A DNA stretch of 64,000 bases from an uncultured Christensenella sp. (lineage in GTDB: Bacteria; Bacillota; Clostridia; Christensenellales; Pumilibacteraceae): assembly GCA_910585955.1 (NCBI GenBank), contig CAJUGC010000002.1:55585-119584 (forward strand). The letters are read 5' to 3'. Positions 35,751-44,727 of this stretch are shown here, piece by piece. Positions within the stretch are counted from its first letter, which is position 1, and the number at the start of each line of letters is the position of its first letter. The translations under genes were made by a program, and so were the position numbers. The notes under the pieces were generated by a model, which searched no databases, was not told the DNA's origin, and saw only the letters and a program-made list of their open reading frames with translations.

Positions 35751-35790
35751 ATCCCCTCGATCACTCGTTCCTCGTGACAGCTCCCCTTGC
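35751..35790 (+). repeat. Dispersed double-hairpin repeat, copy 2 (truncated)
   Basis: Matches the copies at 4329 and 40642 through ATCCCCTC, the GTGAC arm and AGCTCCCCTTG, but the second hairpin is cut short. Its first hairpin is CAC...GTG, differing from copy 1 by paired changes. Confidence 0.75.
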
Positions 35791-35813
35791 CAATATAGGA
35801 TTAAATACGGACG

Positions 35814-35962
35814 CCCGAAGGCTTAGATGCGAGCAGTTAAAGGCAAGCGAGCACCGACGAAGGGAGTGTACTAAGACGTACACGACCGCTCAGCCGAGCG
35901 AGCCATTATACGGCGAAGCGAACGCCGCAAGCCGAAGGCGAGTATGTATATAAGCCTTCGGG
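35814..35962. repeat. 149-bp element with perfect 12-bp inverted ends
   Basis: CCCGAAGGCTTA (35814-35825) and TAAGCCTTCGGG (35951-35962) bound a GC-rich interval. Its centre has a GTGTACT/ACGTACAC hairpin, similar in form to the apical hairpin of the element at 4386-4549. It has no coding frame of its own and ends 6 bp before the ung stop codon. A MITE-like element or a structured RNA are both possible. Confidence 0.55.
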
Positions 35963-35967
35963 ACTCG

Positions 35968-36693
35968 TTAGGCGCGGCGAATGGAAGCGGTGGGAGGATA
36001 ATCGTAATACTTCGCTCTTTCCCGCCCTTCTGCGTTCGCCCAATCTATCGGCTTTAAACCGTTGCGGGAGAGGAAATCGTTGACGCGCGAAAAGGGTTTG
36101 GAGCCGAAAAATCCGCGATAGGCAGACAAAGGGCTGGGGTGCGGAGAAGTCACTACAAAATGTCGCTCGTCGATAAGCGGTCGTTTGGAAATAGCGTTCG
36201 CACCCCACAAAACGAACGCAACGGGCTTTTCTCGGCGATTGACGGCGGCGATCACCGCGTCGGTAAACGTCTTCCAACCGAGTTCGGAATGAGATTGAGG
36301 CACGCCGCGACGCACAGTAAGCACCGTGTTGAGCAGCAGAACGCCTTGCTTGGCCCAGCCGATGAGAGTGCCGCTTTGAGGCATTTTCGCTCCTATGTCG
36401 CTTTCGATCTCCGCATAGATATTTTTCAAGGACGGAGGAAGCTCTATTCCGTCGCCCACGGCAAACGCCATACCGTTGGCCTGTCCGTCGCCGTGGTAAG
36501 GGTCTTGTCCCAATATGACGACCTTAACGTCGTCGTAATCCACCGTTTTCAACGCGGCGAACATAAGATCGTAAGGCGGAAACACCGTATGCGTCTCGTA
36601 CTCCGATTTCACTTTCTCCATTAGCGTTTCGAAATAGGGGCGGACGTACTCCGAGCCGAGAATCTCGTCCCACTTGTTGCCTATGACAGTCAT
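35968..36693 (-). CDS. ung: Uracil-DNA glycosylase, family 1
   Basis: Removes uracil from DNA in base excision repair. 241 residues. The catalytic water-activating motif is GQDPYHGDGQANGMAF and the DNA-intercalation loop is HPSPLSAYRGFFG. VLLLNTVLTVRRG and VFVLWGANA are also diagnostic. I start at MTVIGNKW (36693), where GGAGGTG is well placed; the open frame extends upstream without a better start. Single-gene transcript in appearance. Confidence 0.96.
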   Translation of the reverse strand: MTVIGNKWDEILGSEYVRPYFETLMEKVKSEYETHTVFPPYDLMFAALKTVDYDDVKVVILGQDPYHGDGQANGMAFAVGDGIELPPSLKNIYAEIESDIGAKMPQSGTLIGWAKQGVLLLNTVLTVRRGVPQSHSELGWKTFTDAVIAAVNRREKPVAFVLWGANAISKRPLIDERHFVVTSPHPSPLSAYRGFFGSKPFSRVNDFLSRNGLKPIDWANAEGRERAKYYDYPPTASIRRA

Positions 36694-36847
36694 AAACACC
36701 TCCGAAATGGTTTTCGGAAATATTGTAGCACAAACAAGCGCAAAGCGCAACTGCTTTACCCTCCTTTCCCCCGTCCCGCCTCAATATATGCGCATAGGCA
36801 AACAAGCACATATTCGCATTTGAGCATATGTCGATATAAAAAATACG

Positions 36848-37180
36848 TCATAAAAAGTCCGACGCGCTCGTCATGACGTCGAGCACGACTTTGCTTTTTA
36901 TGTAGTAAAACACGACTTTGCCTTGTCTGCGGCAATCGACGACTCCTATGGCGCGAAGCGTGCGCAATTGGTGCGAGACCGTCGTTTGATTGAGCTCGAG
37001 CAAAGTCGAAAGATCGGACACGCACATCTCGGATATGCTGAGCGCAGAGATTATGCGTATGCGCGTAGAATCCGAAAGCGCTGCGAAAAAGTCCGCGAGA
37101 AGCCGCAAATTGTCTCCGTGCAGATCGTATTTGCGTACGAGACTGCGCGTATAAGCGTCGAGCAGTATCTTATCTTCCAT
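36848..37180 (-). CDS. ArsR/SmtB-family winged-helix repressor
   Basis: A 110-residue DNA-binding protein. The HTH region LSTLLELNQTTVSHQLRTL and wing VDCRRQGKVVFYYI match ArsR/SmtB. Before it stands EMCVSDL, the place of the metal-site ELCVCDL in many metal sensors; only one of the two cysteines is kept, so metal sensing at this site is doubtful. GAAAGGA precedes the ATG. No obvious target such as a metal exporter is adjacent. Confidence 0.9.
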   Translation of the reverse strand: MEDKILLDAYTRSLVRKYDLHGDNLRLLADFFAALSDSTRIRIISALSISEMCVSDLSTLLELNQTTVSHQLRTLRAIGVVDCRRQGKVVFYYIKSKVVLDVMTSASDFL

Positions 37181-37210
37181 TCCTTTCTCCGAATATAAAA
37201 CTACTGTTTA

Positions 37211-37240
37211 ATTATAATATACAAAACCCCGCGTCGTCAA
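37211..37240 (-). promoter_or_regulatory. Promoter of the ArsR-type gene
   Basis: TTGACG (37235-37240) and TATAAT (37211-37216) on the minus strand with an 18-bp spacer. Confidence 0.7.
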
Positions 37241-37307
37241 CAGAGTGGCAAAGCGGGATTTTGTCACATATAAACTAATATGCTCGGATTTTGAAGGAGG
37301 CTCTATC

Positions 37308-37499
37308 ATGTCGTCCGACGATATTTTTCGCCTGTTGCTTATAATACTTCTCCTGTCAAACGGAGACAGCGACGTTTCTTCCATAAACGAAGCGATCATT
37401 GCCGCCATGCTCGTCTCCTCTTGCGGAAACAACAATAACAGCGGAAACTGCCGCTGCGGCAACAACAATAACCGCTGCGGAAATTGTTCGTCGTTCTAA
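37308..37499 (+). CDS. Small Cys/Asn-rich protein
   Basis: A 63-residue protein starting MSSDDIFRLL, with GAAGGAGG in front of the ATG. The first half is a hydrophobic helix (FRLLLIILLLSNG) and an amphipathic segment. The tail is composed almost only of Cys, Gly and Asn (CGNNNNSGNCRCGNNNN...CGNC). This composition is seen in small coat or sporulation-associated proteins of Bacillota, but no family is firmly recognised. Confidence 0.65.
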   Translation: MSSDDIFRLLLIILLLSNGDSDVSSINEAIIAAMLVSSCGNNNNSGNCRCGNNNNRCGNCSSF

Positions 37500-37540
37500 A
37501 GCAGCCATTATTAGCGACGTTAATTCGCCGTCGGGACTTT

Positions 37541-39238
37541 TTACATTTGATCCGGCGCGTTTATCAAGAGCAAATTCAACCCGTCTTTTAGGACTTTGCG
37601 GACACATTCGGAAAGAGAGAGGCGGGCTTTTGTCACGCGCTCTTCTTCCCCCGAAATTCTGTGTCCGACGTAAAAGGCGTTGTAACTCTGGGCAAGGTCG
37701 ATGAGATATTTCGACAAAATGCTCGGCTCGTACTTTTCGGCGGCGTCCTTTATCACCTCTTCATAACGGTTAAGCAAAAGTATGACTGCGGCGCTCGCCT
37801 CATCCGAGAGCACCGAAAAATCCATACCTTCTAGCTTTACGTCCGCGCACTTATCGCGCACCGATTTGCAACGCGCGTGCGTATACTGAAGATAAGGCGC
37901 AGTCTCGCCGTCGAACGAAAGCGCTTTGTCGTACGAGAACACGAGATCTTTTATCCGCGAAGTGGACAATGCCATAAACAAAACTGCGCCTACGCCGACT
38001 TGTTCGGCGACAACACGTTTATTTTCGAGCGAAGGATTTTTTTCTTCTATAACTTTTTCCGCCTTTTGCACGGCGGTTTCGAGCACATCCGAAAGATAGA
38101 CGACGTTGCCGCTGCGCGTCGAGAGGCTTGCCCCGCCCTCGAGCGAGACCATGCCGAACGGCACATGCACGCAGTCTTTCGCCCAATCGAAACCGCAAAG
38201 TTCGAGCACCTTGAAAACCTGCTTGAAATGAAGATTTTGCTGATACGCGACGACGTAGAGATTTTTATCGAAATCGTAGGTATCCTTGCGATAGATCGCC
38301 GCGGCGAGGTCGCGCGTCGCATACAAAGACGCCCCGTCGCTTCTCAGAATAAGACACGGCGGCATACCGTAATCGGAAAAATCGACTATCTGTGCGCCCT
38401 CGCTCTCTTTAAGGAGTCCTTTCTTATTTAAAAGCTCCACTACCCCGTCGAGCTTATCGTTGTAGAAGCTCTCCCCGTTATAGCTGTCGAACTTTATGCC
38501 GAGCCGATCGTAAACTTTGTTCACGTCTTTCAAAGTAACGCTTCTGAAATATTCGAAAAGTCCGAGAGCCTCGGGGTTGCCGTCCTCGATCTTTTTGAAC
38601 CAGGCGCGCGCCTCGTCGTCGAGTTTGGGATCGTTTTCCGCTTCCTTATGAAAGCGCACATACAGTTCGACAAGCGCGTGAACGCCGCGGCTTTCGACGT
38701 CCTTTTCGTCGCCCCACTTCAGATACGCGACTATCATTTTTCCGAACTGCGTGCCCCAATCGCCGAGGTGATTTATGCCTACTACGTTGTAGCCGAGACG
38801 CCTGTATATCCTATAGAGCGAACCGCCTATCGCCGTCGTCAGAAGGTGTCCTATATGAAAAGGCTTCGCTATGTTTATCGACGAATAGTCGAGACATACC
38901 GTCTTTCCGTTGCTCTCCTTCGGTGCGAATGTTTCGCCGCCCGACATTATCTCCGGCAAAACGTGCGAAGCTATGAACGTCCTGTCGAAGCGGAAATTCA
39001 AATATCCGCCAACTACGCTCACAGTAAACGGACGATAGTCGCGGCGACGGTCGAGCACGTCTTTGATCTCGCCGGCTATCGCCTGCGGCGACTTTTTAAG
39101 CTCCTTTGCGAACTTGAAGCACGGGAGACAATAATCGCCCATTTCGGGCGAAGCAGGCACGCCTATAAGTGCGTAAATATCGCTTTCCGAAGCGGTTATG
39201 CCGCCTATTGTTTCGCTAATTATCTTTTTTAAATCCAT
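37541..39238 (-). CDS. argS: Arginine--tRNA ligase
   Basis: Class I synthetase for tRNA-Arg. 565 residues, full length. N-terminal additional domain with PEMGDYCLPCFKFAKELKKSP, the HIGH motif in KPFHIGHLLTTAIGGSLYRI, the catalytic-core segment LSTRSGNVVYLSDV in place of a canonical KMSKS, and the DALR anticodon-binding domain ending in LLLINAPDQM. The gene follows ychF on the same strand after 164 bp, an interval with GC-rich hairpins but no recognisable T-box. Confidence 0.96.
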   Translation of the reverse strand: MDLKKIISETIGGITASESDIYALIGVPASPEMGDYCLPCFKFAKELKKSPQAIAGEIKDVLDRRRDYRPFTVSVVGGYLNFRFDRTFIASHVLPEIMSGGETFAPKESNGKTVCLDYSSINIAKPFHIGHLLTTAIGGSLYRIYRRLGYNVVGINHLGDWGTQFGKMIVAYLKWGDEKDVESRGVHALVELYVRFHKEAENDPKLDDEARAWFKKIEDGNPEALGLFEYFRSVTLKDVNKVYDRLGIKFDSYNGESFYNDKLDGVVELLNKKGLLKESEGAQIVDFSDYGMPPCLILRSDGASLYATRDLAAAIYRKDTYDFDKNLYVVAYQQNLHFKQVFKVLELCGFDWAKDCVHVPFGMVSLEGGASLSTRSGNVVYLSDVLETAVQKAEKVIEEKNPSLENKRVVAEQVGVGAVLFMALSTSRIKDLVFSYDKALSFDGETAPYLQYTHARCKSVRDKCADVKLEGMDFSVLSDEASAAVILLLNRYEEVIKDAAEKYEPSILSKYLIDLAQSYNAFYVGHRISGEEERVTKARLSLSECVRKVLKDGLNLLLINAPDQM

Positions 39239-39275
39239 TGTATGAACATGACCTCCCTATCACAAAACGCACTTG

Positions 39276-39333
39276 AAAGTACAGCCGAGCGTCAGACGGC
39301 CGCCCGCGGCAAGTCGAACCGGGAGCGTACTTT
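39276..39333. other. GC-rich structured leader between ychF and argS
   Basis: AAAGTAC (39276-39282) pairs with GTACTTT (39327-39333) around inner inverted repeats such as GCCG/CGGC. It lies in the argS leader. It could be a regulatory structure or another relic of the palindromic element family in this window (GTAC-containing arms). The T-box consensus is absent. Confidence 0.35.
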
Positions 39334-39402
39334 ATCGCACTCGAGAAAGACGACCTGACGCACATAGCCCGCCTGAGGCGATGAATGTGTTTTCAAGAGA
39401 AT

Positions 39403-40494
39403 CTATACGTTAAAGCGGAAGAGCACCACGTCGCCGTCGCGCATGACATACTCCTTGCCCTCGCTTCTCACCTTGCCCTTTTCGCGCGCGGCATTGAAAC
39501 CTCCGAGAGAAACAAGGTCGTCGTACGAAACTATCTCCGCGCGTATAAAGCCTTTTTCAAAGTCGCTGTGAATTTTCCCCGCCGCCTGCGGCGCTTTCGT
39601 GCCGCGTTCGATCGTCCAAGCGCGCACTTCCTTTTCGCCGGCCGTGAGATAGCTCATAAGCCCCAAAAGTTCGTAGCCCGTCTTGACTATTCGGCTCAGA
39701 CCGCTTTCGCCGAGACCGAGCTCCTCGAGAAACATTCCGCGTTCGTCTTTCGGGAGGCGAGAGATCTCTTCCTCGACTTTCGCGCAAATGACGACGGTCG
39801 CGCTTCCCTCTTCGCTCGCAAACGTCTTGACCGCCTTGACGTAATCGTTGTCCGAACAGCCTATGTCGCCCTCGCCTATGTTCGCACAGTAGATGACGGG
39901 CTTAGACGTGAGCAAGAAAAAGTCGCGGCAAAGTTCCTTTTCCTCGGCGGAAAGAGAGAGCGTCCTCGCACACTTGCCGCTTTCGAGGCAATCGTAGATC
40001 TTTTTGCAGACCGCCGCTTCCTCGGCGTATTTTTTTTCGCCCGTTTTTACAAGCTTTTCCGCCTTGTCGAGACGACGTTTTACCGTCTCCATGTCTGCAA
40101 GAATGAGCTCGAGATTTATTGTGTCTATATCGCGCAAAGGACTTACCGCCCCGTCGACGTGAATGATGTTCTCGTCGTCGAAGCAACGCACGACGTGGAC
40201 TATAGCGTCCACCTCGCGTATATGCGAAAGAAACTTATTGCCGAGTCCCTCGCCCGCGCTCGCGCCTTTGACAAGTCCGGCTATATCGACGAATTCGAGC
40301 ACGGCGGGCGTGACCTTTTTCGTATTGTAGAGCTTTGCGAGCACATCGAGACGCTCGTCGGGCACCGCCACCATACCGACATTCGGCTCTATCGTGCAGA
40401 ACGGATAATTGGCGCACTCCGCACCCGCCTCGGTTATTGCGTTGAACAGCGTGCTCTTGCCTACGTTCGGCAAGCCGACCACTCCTAATTTCAC
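39403..40494 (-). CDS. ychF: Obg-like ATPase YchF
   Basis: Conserved P-loop ATPase of the OLA1/YchF group that interacts with ribosomes and stress responses. 363 residues, normal length. G1 motif GLPNVGKSTLFNAIT, NYPFCTIEPNVG, G3 DIAGLVKGASAGEGLGNKFL, and a C-terminal TGS domain ending VMRDGDVVLFRFNV. The start at 40494 fits the conserved N terminus MKLGVVGLPNVGKST. Confidence 0.96.
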   Translation of the reverse strand: MKLGVVGLPNVGKSTLFNAITEAGAECANYPFCTIEPNVGMVAVPDERLDVLAKLYNTKKVTPAVLEFVDIAGLVKGASAGEGLGNKFLSHIREVDAIVHVVRCFDDENIIHVDGAVSPLRDIDTINLELILADMETVKRRLDKAEKLVKTGEKKYAEEAAVCKKIYDCLESGKCARTLSLSAEEKELCRDFFLLTSKPVIYCANIGEGDIGCSDNDYVKAVKTFASEEGSATVVICAKVEEEISRLPKDERGMFLEELGLGESGLSRIVKTGYELLGLMSYLTAGEKEVRAWTIERGTKAPQAAGKIHSDFEKGFIRAEIVSYDDLVSLGGFNAAREKGKVRSEGKEYVMRDGDVVLFRFNV

Positions 40495-40641
40495 TTCGGA
40501 TACCTCTCTTTTATGTATTCCTTTCTATTCTATCACATAAGCCCGCCGCCTCGCAAGCATTTGACGGGCGTTATCGGTTTTTCCGCAAAAAGAAAGCGGG
40601 CGGACTTTGAAAAAGACCGCTCGCAAGATAGTATCGTAAAC

Positions 40642-40700
40642 AATCCCCTCAGTCACTCGTTCCTCGTGACAGCTCCCCTTGACTCAAGGGGAGCCCTTTG
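40642..40700 (+). repeat. Dispersed double-hairpin repeat, copy 3
   Basis: ATCCCCTCAGTCAC...GTGAC, then CTCCCCTT/AAGGGGAG with loop GACTC. The first stem reads GTCAC/GTGAC instead of GTCGCC/GGCGAC in copy 1, a covarying change that keeps the pairing. A partial fourth copy with GACAGCTCCATTGACTCAAGG is at 40719-40745. Both lie between ychF and a small lipoprotein gene. Confidence 0.8.
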
Positions 40701-40760
40701 TGTGGCGGGAGTTGTGCAGACAGCTCCATTGACTCAAGGAGAGCCTTGGGATAGAGGATA

Positions 40761-41183
40761 TCAGTCGTAGAGACTGTCCGTGACCCAGGAAGCGACAAGC
40801 TTTTGAAGCTCCTCGTTGTAAGCCCGAGAAAGAGCGTAGTACTCTTCCCACTTAGCCGACATCGCGCCCTGGCAAGCGTCGAGCTGTTTTTTCAGCTCGA
40901 ACATTATTTTAAACTCTTCGTCAAGCTTTTTCTTCTTTTCGATATAGCTTTTGTCGCTGTCGCTCAAATTCTCGTCAGCCGTTCTCGGAACGGGCGGACG
41001 ACGATGTTTTCCGTCGTCGCGTCTGTCGGTTTCGCCGTCGTATCCGAAGTTCTTGTCGTCGCCGGAAAAATTGATCTCTATCTTCTTGGCGACGTCTACC
41101 GTAGGTTCTTGCGGCAAAGCGTCTACGTCGCAACCGCCCGAAAGCGTAGCGACAAGGGTCAGTAATGAAAGTAATGCGTTCAT
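40761..41183 (-). CDS. Small putative lipoprotein
   Basis: A 140-residue protein with a short hydrophobic N terminus and a possible lipobox LSGGC (C18). A linker rich in charged residues and proline follows, then a helical, probably coiled-coil segment (about 75-130). AAGGAG precedes the ATG. It stands after the terminator of the GH3 operon and has its own TATACT-type -10 region. No family is recognised. Confidence 0.7.
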   Translation of the reverse strand: MNALLSLLTLVATLSGGCDVDALPQEPTVDVAKKIEINFSGDDKNFGYDGETDRRDDGKHRRPPVPRTADENLSDSDKSYIEKKKKLDEEFKIMFELKKQLDACQGAMSAKWEEYYALSRAYNEELQKLVASWVTDSLYD

Positions 41184-41277
41184 ATTTGTCTCCTTTTTGG
41201 ATTAGTGCGGTTAGTATACTTCTCTCCGCGCCTTTTATTCCGAAAAAGAAAAAAAATTTCGCACTAACAAAAGAAGC

Positions 41278-41297
41278 CGCGGCACTTTTTTGCCGCG
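41278..41297 (-). terminator. Terminator of the first GH3 operon
   Basis: CGCGGCA (41278-41284) and TGCCGCG (41291-41297) with a 6-base loop. Reading the minus strand, a T-rich stretch follows. Confidence 0.75.
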
Positions 41298-41330
41298 ACT
41301 GCTTTTTGCCTGTATATTTTACTGTATAAC

Positions 41331-41744
41331 TTACGCTTTGTAGGTGAGCGTTACGGGAACGCTTCCTTCGGGTCCGATTATCGAATAATCGATCTTGTGC
41401 GTCTTGCTTGCCGAATCGTAAGTGGAAGTGAACGTGCGAGCCGTAGCGCCTTCGCCGAGTTTCACTGTGTAAACGTCGCCGTTCAATTCGAACGTGCCGC
41501 TTGCCTGAAGCATGGGCTCGATTTGATCCTTTATGCTTTGAATGTCGGTATCTATGGAAGCCTTGAGAGTTGCCGTTCCGTCGGTCGCAAGCGTGAGCGT
41601 GCAATCGATCTTCATTCCGCGCATTTCCCCCTGCCCAGTGAACACCGCGTCTTTTTCGCCGCACGCCGTGAGAGACAACGCTCCGAAGCAGAGCGTGAGC
41701 GCAATCACAAGCGCGGGCAACATTCTCGTAAATAATTTCTTCAT
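41331..41744 (-). CDS. Small lipoprotein, third gene of the first GH3 operon
   Basis: A 137-residue lipoprotein with signal peptide and lipobox LTAC (C28). The mature domain of about 105 residues is predicted beta-rich (GMKIDCTLTLATDGTATLKA, GTFELNGDVYTV, HKIDYSIIGPEGSVPVTLTY), with alternating strands like a lipocalin-style or lid domain. AAAGGAG lies over the end of the preceding GH3 gene, one base apart, so the two are translated together. A role as substrate-binding or accessory subunit of the glycosidase is possible but unproven. Confidence 0.75.
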   Translation of the reverse strand: MKKLFTRMLPALVIALTLCFGALSLTACGEKDAVFTGQGEMRGMKIDCTLTLATDGTATLKASIDTDIQSIKDQIEPMLQASGTFELNGDVYTVKLGEGATARTFTSTYDSASKTHKIDYSIIGPEGSVPVTLTYKA

Positions 41745-41745
41745 T

Positions 41746-44727
41746 CTAATTTCTCCTTTTACCCTTTAAAATCGTCAATACCGCCATGGCCGCGCTTGCC
41801 GCAAACATTGCGCCGAACAGGCAATCGAGCACAATTACCGCAACCTGCCAGCCGGGTACGACTTTTACTATATACATCTCGGGAGAAAAGCCGTTCATCG
41901 CATTGCTGTGCACCGTGGCATACAGGATGCGCTTTGCCGCTTCTCTCATCTGCCACGCAGTTTCTCCGTGGTCTTTCGCAAACGCCTTATAGGGGTTGCC
42001 TTTTTCGATCTCGCCGTCGGGAAGGTCGCAACCCGCCGCAAGGAATATCGGCATTTGCGGAGCTTTGTAACCTATGGAATACATATCCGAAACGACAAAA
42101 CCCTTCATGCCCAGCTCGCCGCGAAGAAAATCGGTAAGAAGCGATCTGTCCGCGGGGCAATGATATGCGCCGAGACGGTTGAACGCCGCCATAGCGTTCG
42201 TAGCTCCGCCTTTTACTATCGCGGTTTCAAACGGCTTCAGATATATCTCGCGTAAAGTTTGTTCGTTTGCCCAAACGCTTATTCCGTTTCGCTGAGCTTC
42301 GCCGTCGTTGAGCGCAAAGTGCTTGACATAGGCGTTACAACCGTGAGACTGAAGAGCGGCGACCTGCGCGCTCGCCATATTGCCGGTGAGAAACGGATCT
42401 TCGCTGTAGTACTCGTACGCTCTGCCGCCATATGCGCTGCGATGCGTGTTGAGTCCTATGCCGTAGAACCCCGCATATCCCGCCCAAATTGCGTCCTCTC
42501 CGAGCATATCGCCGTATTCGGCAGCGAGTTTCATATCGAATGAGGAGGCAAGAATCCCCACGCAAGGATAGTACGGCGGAGTCTTTTCCTTATCGGGATC
42601 GTTTACGCGCGCAGCTCTGCCGAGCGGGTTTTTGTTATATGGCTGAGTAAGCCCCGTCGGTCCGTTCTGTTCGACCGTCCCCGGCTTGATTATCGAAATC
42701 AGATTCCGAGTGCTTTGCAGACCGGAAACGAGCAGACTCACCGTATCGTTCCAGGTAAGCTTATCCAGCAATTCGTCCCACCTTTCGTCACCGTAAGAAA
42801 TCGGATCGCCGTTTTCGTCCGCGCGCAAATCGATGAGATTTATGTCCGACTTTTTCCCATAAGCAGGGTACTCTTTCGAATCGGTCGGTATAACGGAGCA
42901 GTCGTCCTGTTTTACCATATCGTCGCGCAATTTTTGCGTCATTTTGAGAGTTGCCGACTTTGTAGGAACGGAACCCGTCCAATCGGTGCGGGTCATATAC
43001 CCAACCGAATTTTCGGAAGCCGAAAAATACTTGTTTACGTCGGCGTGATCGAACAGATTGCTTATCGGGTTTTTCGTAGCCGAAGAGACCGCATAGCTTT
43101 TTTCGTCAAGCTCCAAAGAGACCTTGTCCACCATTGCGGCATTGCCGCTCCCGTCCATACCGTCCGCTTTCGAGTATCCCTCGTACGCAAGAATGTTATT
43201 CACGGCGTCATGCGAGTTTTTACCCGCCGTAAAGAGATAGTCACCGCCGGTAAGAATATAGGTCTCGGCGCTTTCCGCGTCGTAAACAGCCAAATCTTTT
43301 TTGTCTATTTTTATCTCCAACGTCTCGATGCCCGTACTCGGTTCGAGAAATTCCGTCTTTGCAAAGCCCACAAGCTCGACGGCAGGCTTTTCTATACCTC
43401 TTGCCTCGTCGAACGCGCCGAAGGGCTTTTTTACATAGATCTGAACGACCTCTTTGCCGCCGAAATCCTCCCCTACGTTTTTGACAGTCACTTTGACAGT
43501 AAAGTTCCCGTCGTCGTTTTCCTCGAGAACGAAGTCCGAGTACTCGAAATCCGTGTAAGACTGTCCGTAGCCGAACGGGTGCGAGATCGCATCGGAATAG
43601 ACAAATGCGCCCGCATTTTCACGCTTGGTAACGACATCGTAATATCTCGTTTCCGCATAACGGTAGCCGACGTATATACCCTCCTCGTAGACAACGTATG
43701 AGTTGTATTTTGCATCGATGTCCGCACCAGATTTCGGCAAATCGAAATTTGCGGCTCCCTCGTAATCGAACGCGCCTACGTTAGCCGTAGTCGGATTGTC
43801 GTCGTGATCGTACCAGAACGTATCGGACAGACGTCCCGAAGGCGTTACTTTTCCCGCAACGATATCGCCCACGGCGTTGAAACCGTTTATTCCCACGCTG
43901 CCTATCCAAAGCGCCGCGTCTATGGAATATGCGTCGTCGAAAAGAAATCCGCTCTCTATCTGGTTTGCGGCGTTTAAAAGCACGATTATCTTCTTTATCT
44001 TGCCTTGAGCTTTGAGATTTTTAAGTCCCGTAAGCACGCCTTTCTCGATCTCGGAGAGCTTTAGGTAATCTCCTCCCTCGCCGTCCGTGCCCGTCCTCGA
44101 CATATCCGAACCTTCGCCGCCGACGCGCGTCATGATGTAAATCGCCGCGTCGCCGTATTCCGCTATCGTCCCGTCGCCGCCTATGCCTGCTATCACGTCC
44201 GCCCAAGGCGCGTCGTTTATCTTTGCCGAACTTCCTCTGCCCGCGCGCTTATAAACGGCGGAAGCAGGCGCGGAATAAAAGTCGTGAAGCGTACCGTTTA
44301 CTTTGAGTCCCGCATTTTCAAAGCCCTCTTTGGGCGTTACGGGCGGCAAGGGCGCAAGAGCCTGCGCCGATCCTCTTCCGCCGTAAGCGGGATCGACGGA
44401 CGAAATTCCGAATAGGCTTATCTTGCTTCCGCCTTTAAGAGGAAGAGCTTTCCCTTCGTTCTTAAAAAGCACCGCGCCTTCGGCTTCGACTTTTTGCGCC
44501 GTCTTTCTTCCTTCCTCGATAAGAGTTGCCAAATCTTTGAATCTGCTTTCGAAATATTCGGTATCCTCGGTCGAGACGCCCTCGGGCACAACGACTTTGA
44601 AATCCTGCGTATTGAAGTAGTTGTTTACGGCCGTCCTGTTCTCGGCAGTAATGACTGTTACGCAGATCATGAATCCGAAAAGTATCGTGGAAACGACCGC
44701 GGCTGTTTTGACAAAGATCTTACGCAT
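41746..44727 (-). CDS. GH3 beta-glucosidase-like enzyme 1, membrane anchored
   Basis: A 993-residue glycoside hydrolase family 3 protein with reversed domain order: the C-terminal alpha/beta sandwich and fibronectin-like domain come first (EAEGAVLFKNEGKALPL at about 85; GYRYAETRYYDVV and YPFGYGQSYT-like segment in the middle), and the TIM barrel comes last (GGRAYEYYSEDPFLTG, VKHFALNDGE, and GFVVSDMYS with the nucleophile aspartate). This order is known from rumen Butyrivibrio and Ruminococcus beta-glucosidases. Membrane helices lie at both ends (about 8-28 and 955-980), so the enzyme is held on the outer face of the membrane. It overlaps the upstream membrane-protein gene by 8 bp. The sugar specificity cannot be read from sequence. 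Confidence 0.9.
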   Translation of the reverse strand: MRKIFVKTAAVVSTILFGFMICVTVITAENRTAVNNYFNTQDFKVVVPEGVSTEDTEYFESRFKDLATLIEEGRKTAQKVEAEGAVLFKNEGKALPLKGGSKISLFGISSVDPAYGGRGSAQALAPLPPVTPKEGFENAGLKVNGTLHDFYSAPASAVYKRAGRGSSAKINDAPWADVIAGIGGDGTIAEYGDAAIYIMTRVGGEGSDMSRTGTDGEGGDYLKLSEIEKGVLTGLKNLKAQGKIKKIIVLLNAANQIESGFLFDDAYSIDAALWIGSVGINGFNAVGDIVAGKVTPSGRLSDTFWYDHDDNPTTANVGAFDYEGAANFDLPKSGADIDAKYNSYVVYEEGIYVGYRYAETRYYDVVTKRENAGAFVYSDAISHPFGYGQSYTDFEYSDFVLEENDDGNFTVKVTVKNVGEDFGGKEVVQIYVKKPFGAFDEARGIEKPAVELVGFAKTEFLEPSTGIETLEIKIDKKDLAVYDAESAETYILTGGDYLFTAGKNSHDAVNNILAYEGYSKADGMDGSGNAAMVDKVSLELDEKSYAVSSATKNPISNLFDHADVNKYFSASENSVGYMTRTDWTGSVPTKSATLKMTQKLRDDMVKQDDCSVIPTDSKEYPAYGKKSDINLIDLRADENGDPISYGDERWDELLDKLTWNDTVSLLVSGLQSTRNLISIIKPGTVEQNGPTGLTQPYNKNPLGRAARVNDPDKEKTPPYYPCVGILASSFDMKLAAEYGDMLGEDAIWAGYAGFYGIGLNTHRSAYGGRAYEYYSEDPFLTGNMASAQVAALQSHGCNAYVKHFALNDGEAQRNGISVWANEQTLREIYLKPFETAIVKGGATNAMAAFNRLGAYHCPADRSLLTDFLRGELGMKGFVVSDMYSIGYKAPQMPIFLAAGCDLPDGEIEKGNPYKAFAKDHGETAWQMREAAKRILYATVHSNAMNGFSPEMYIVKVVPGWQVAVIVLDCLFGAMFAASAAMAVLTILKGKRRN

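Noticed and set aside
39239..39402. T-box or tRNA upstream of argS
   Set aside because: The GC-rich structure has neither the T-box consensus nor a cloverleaf with a TTC loop.
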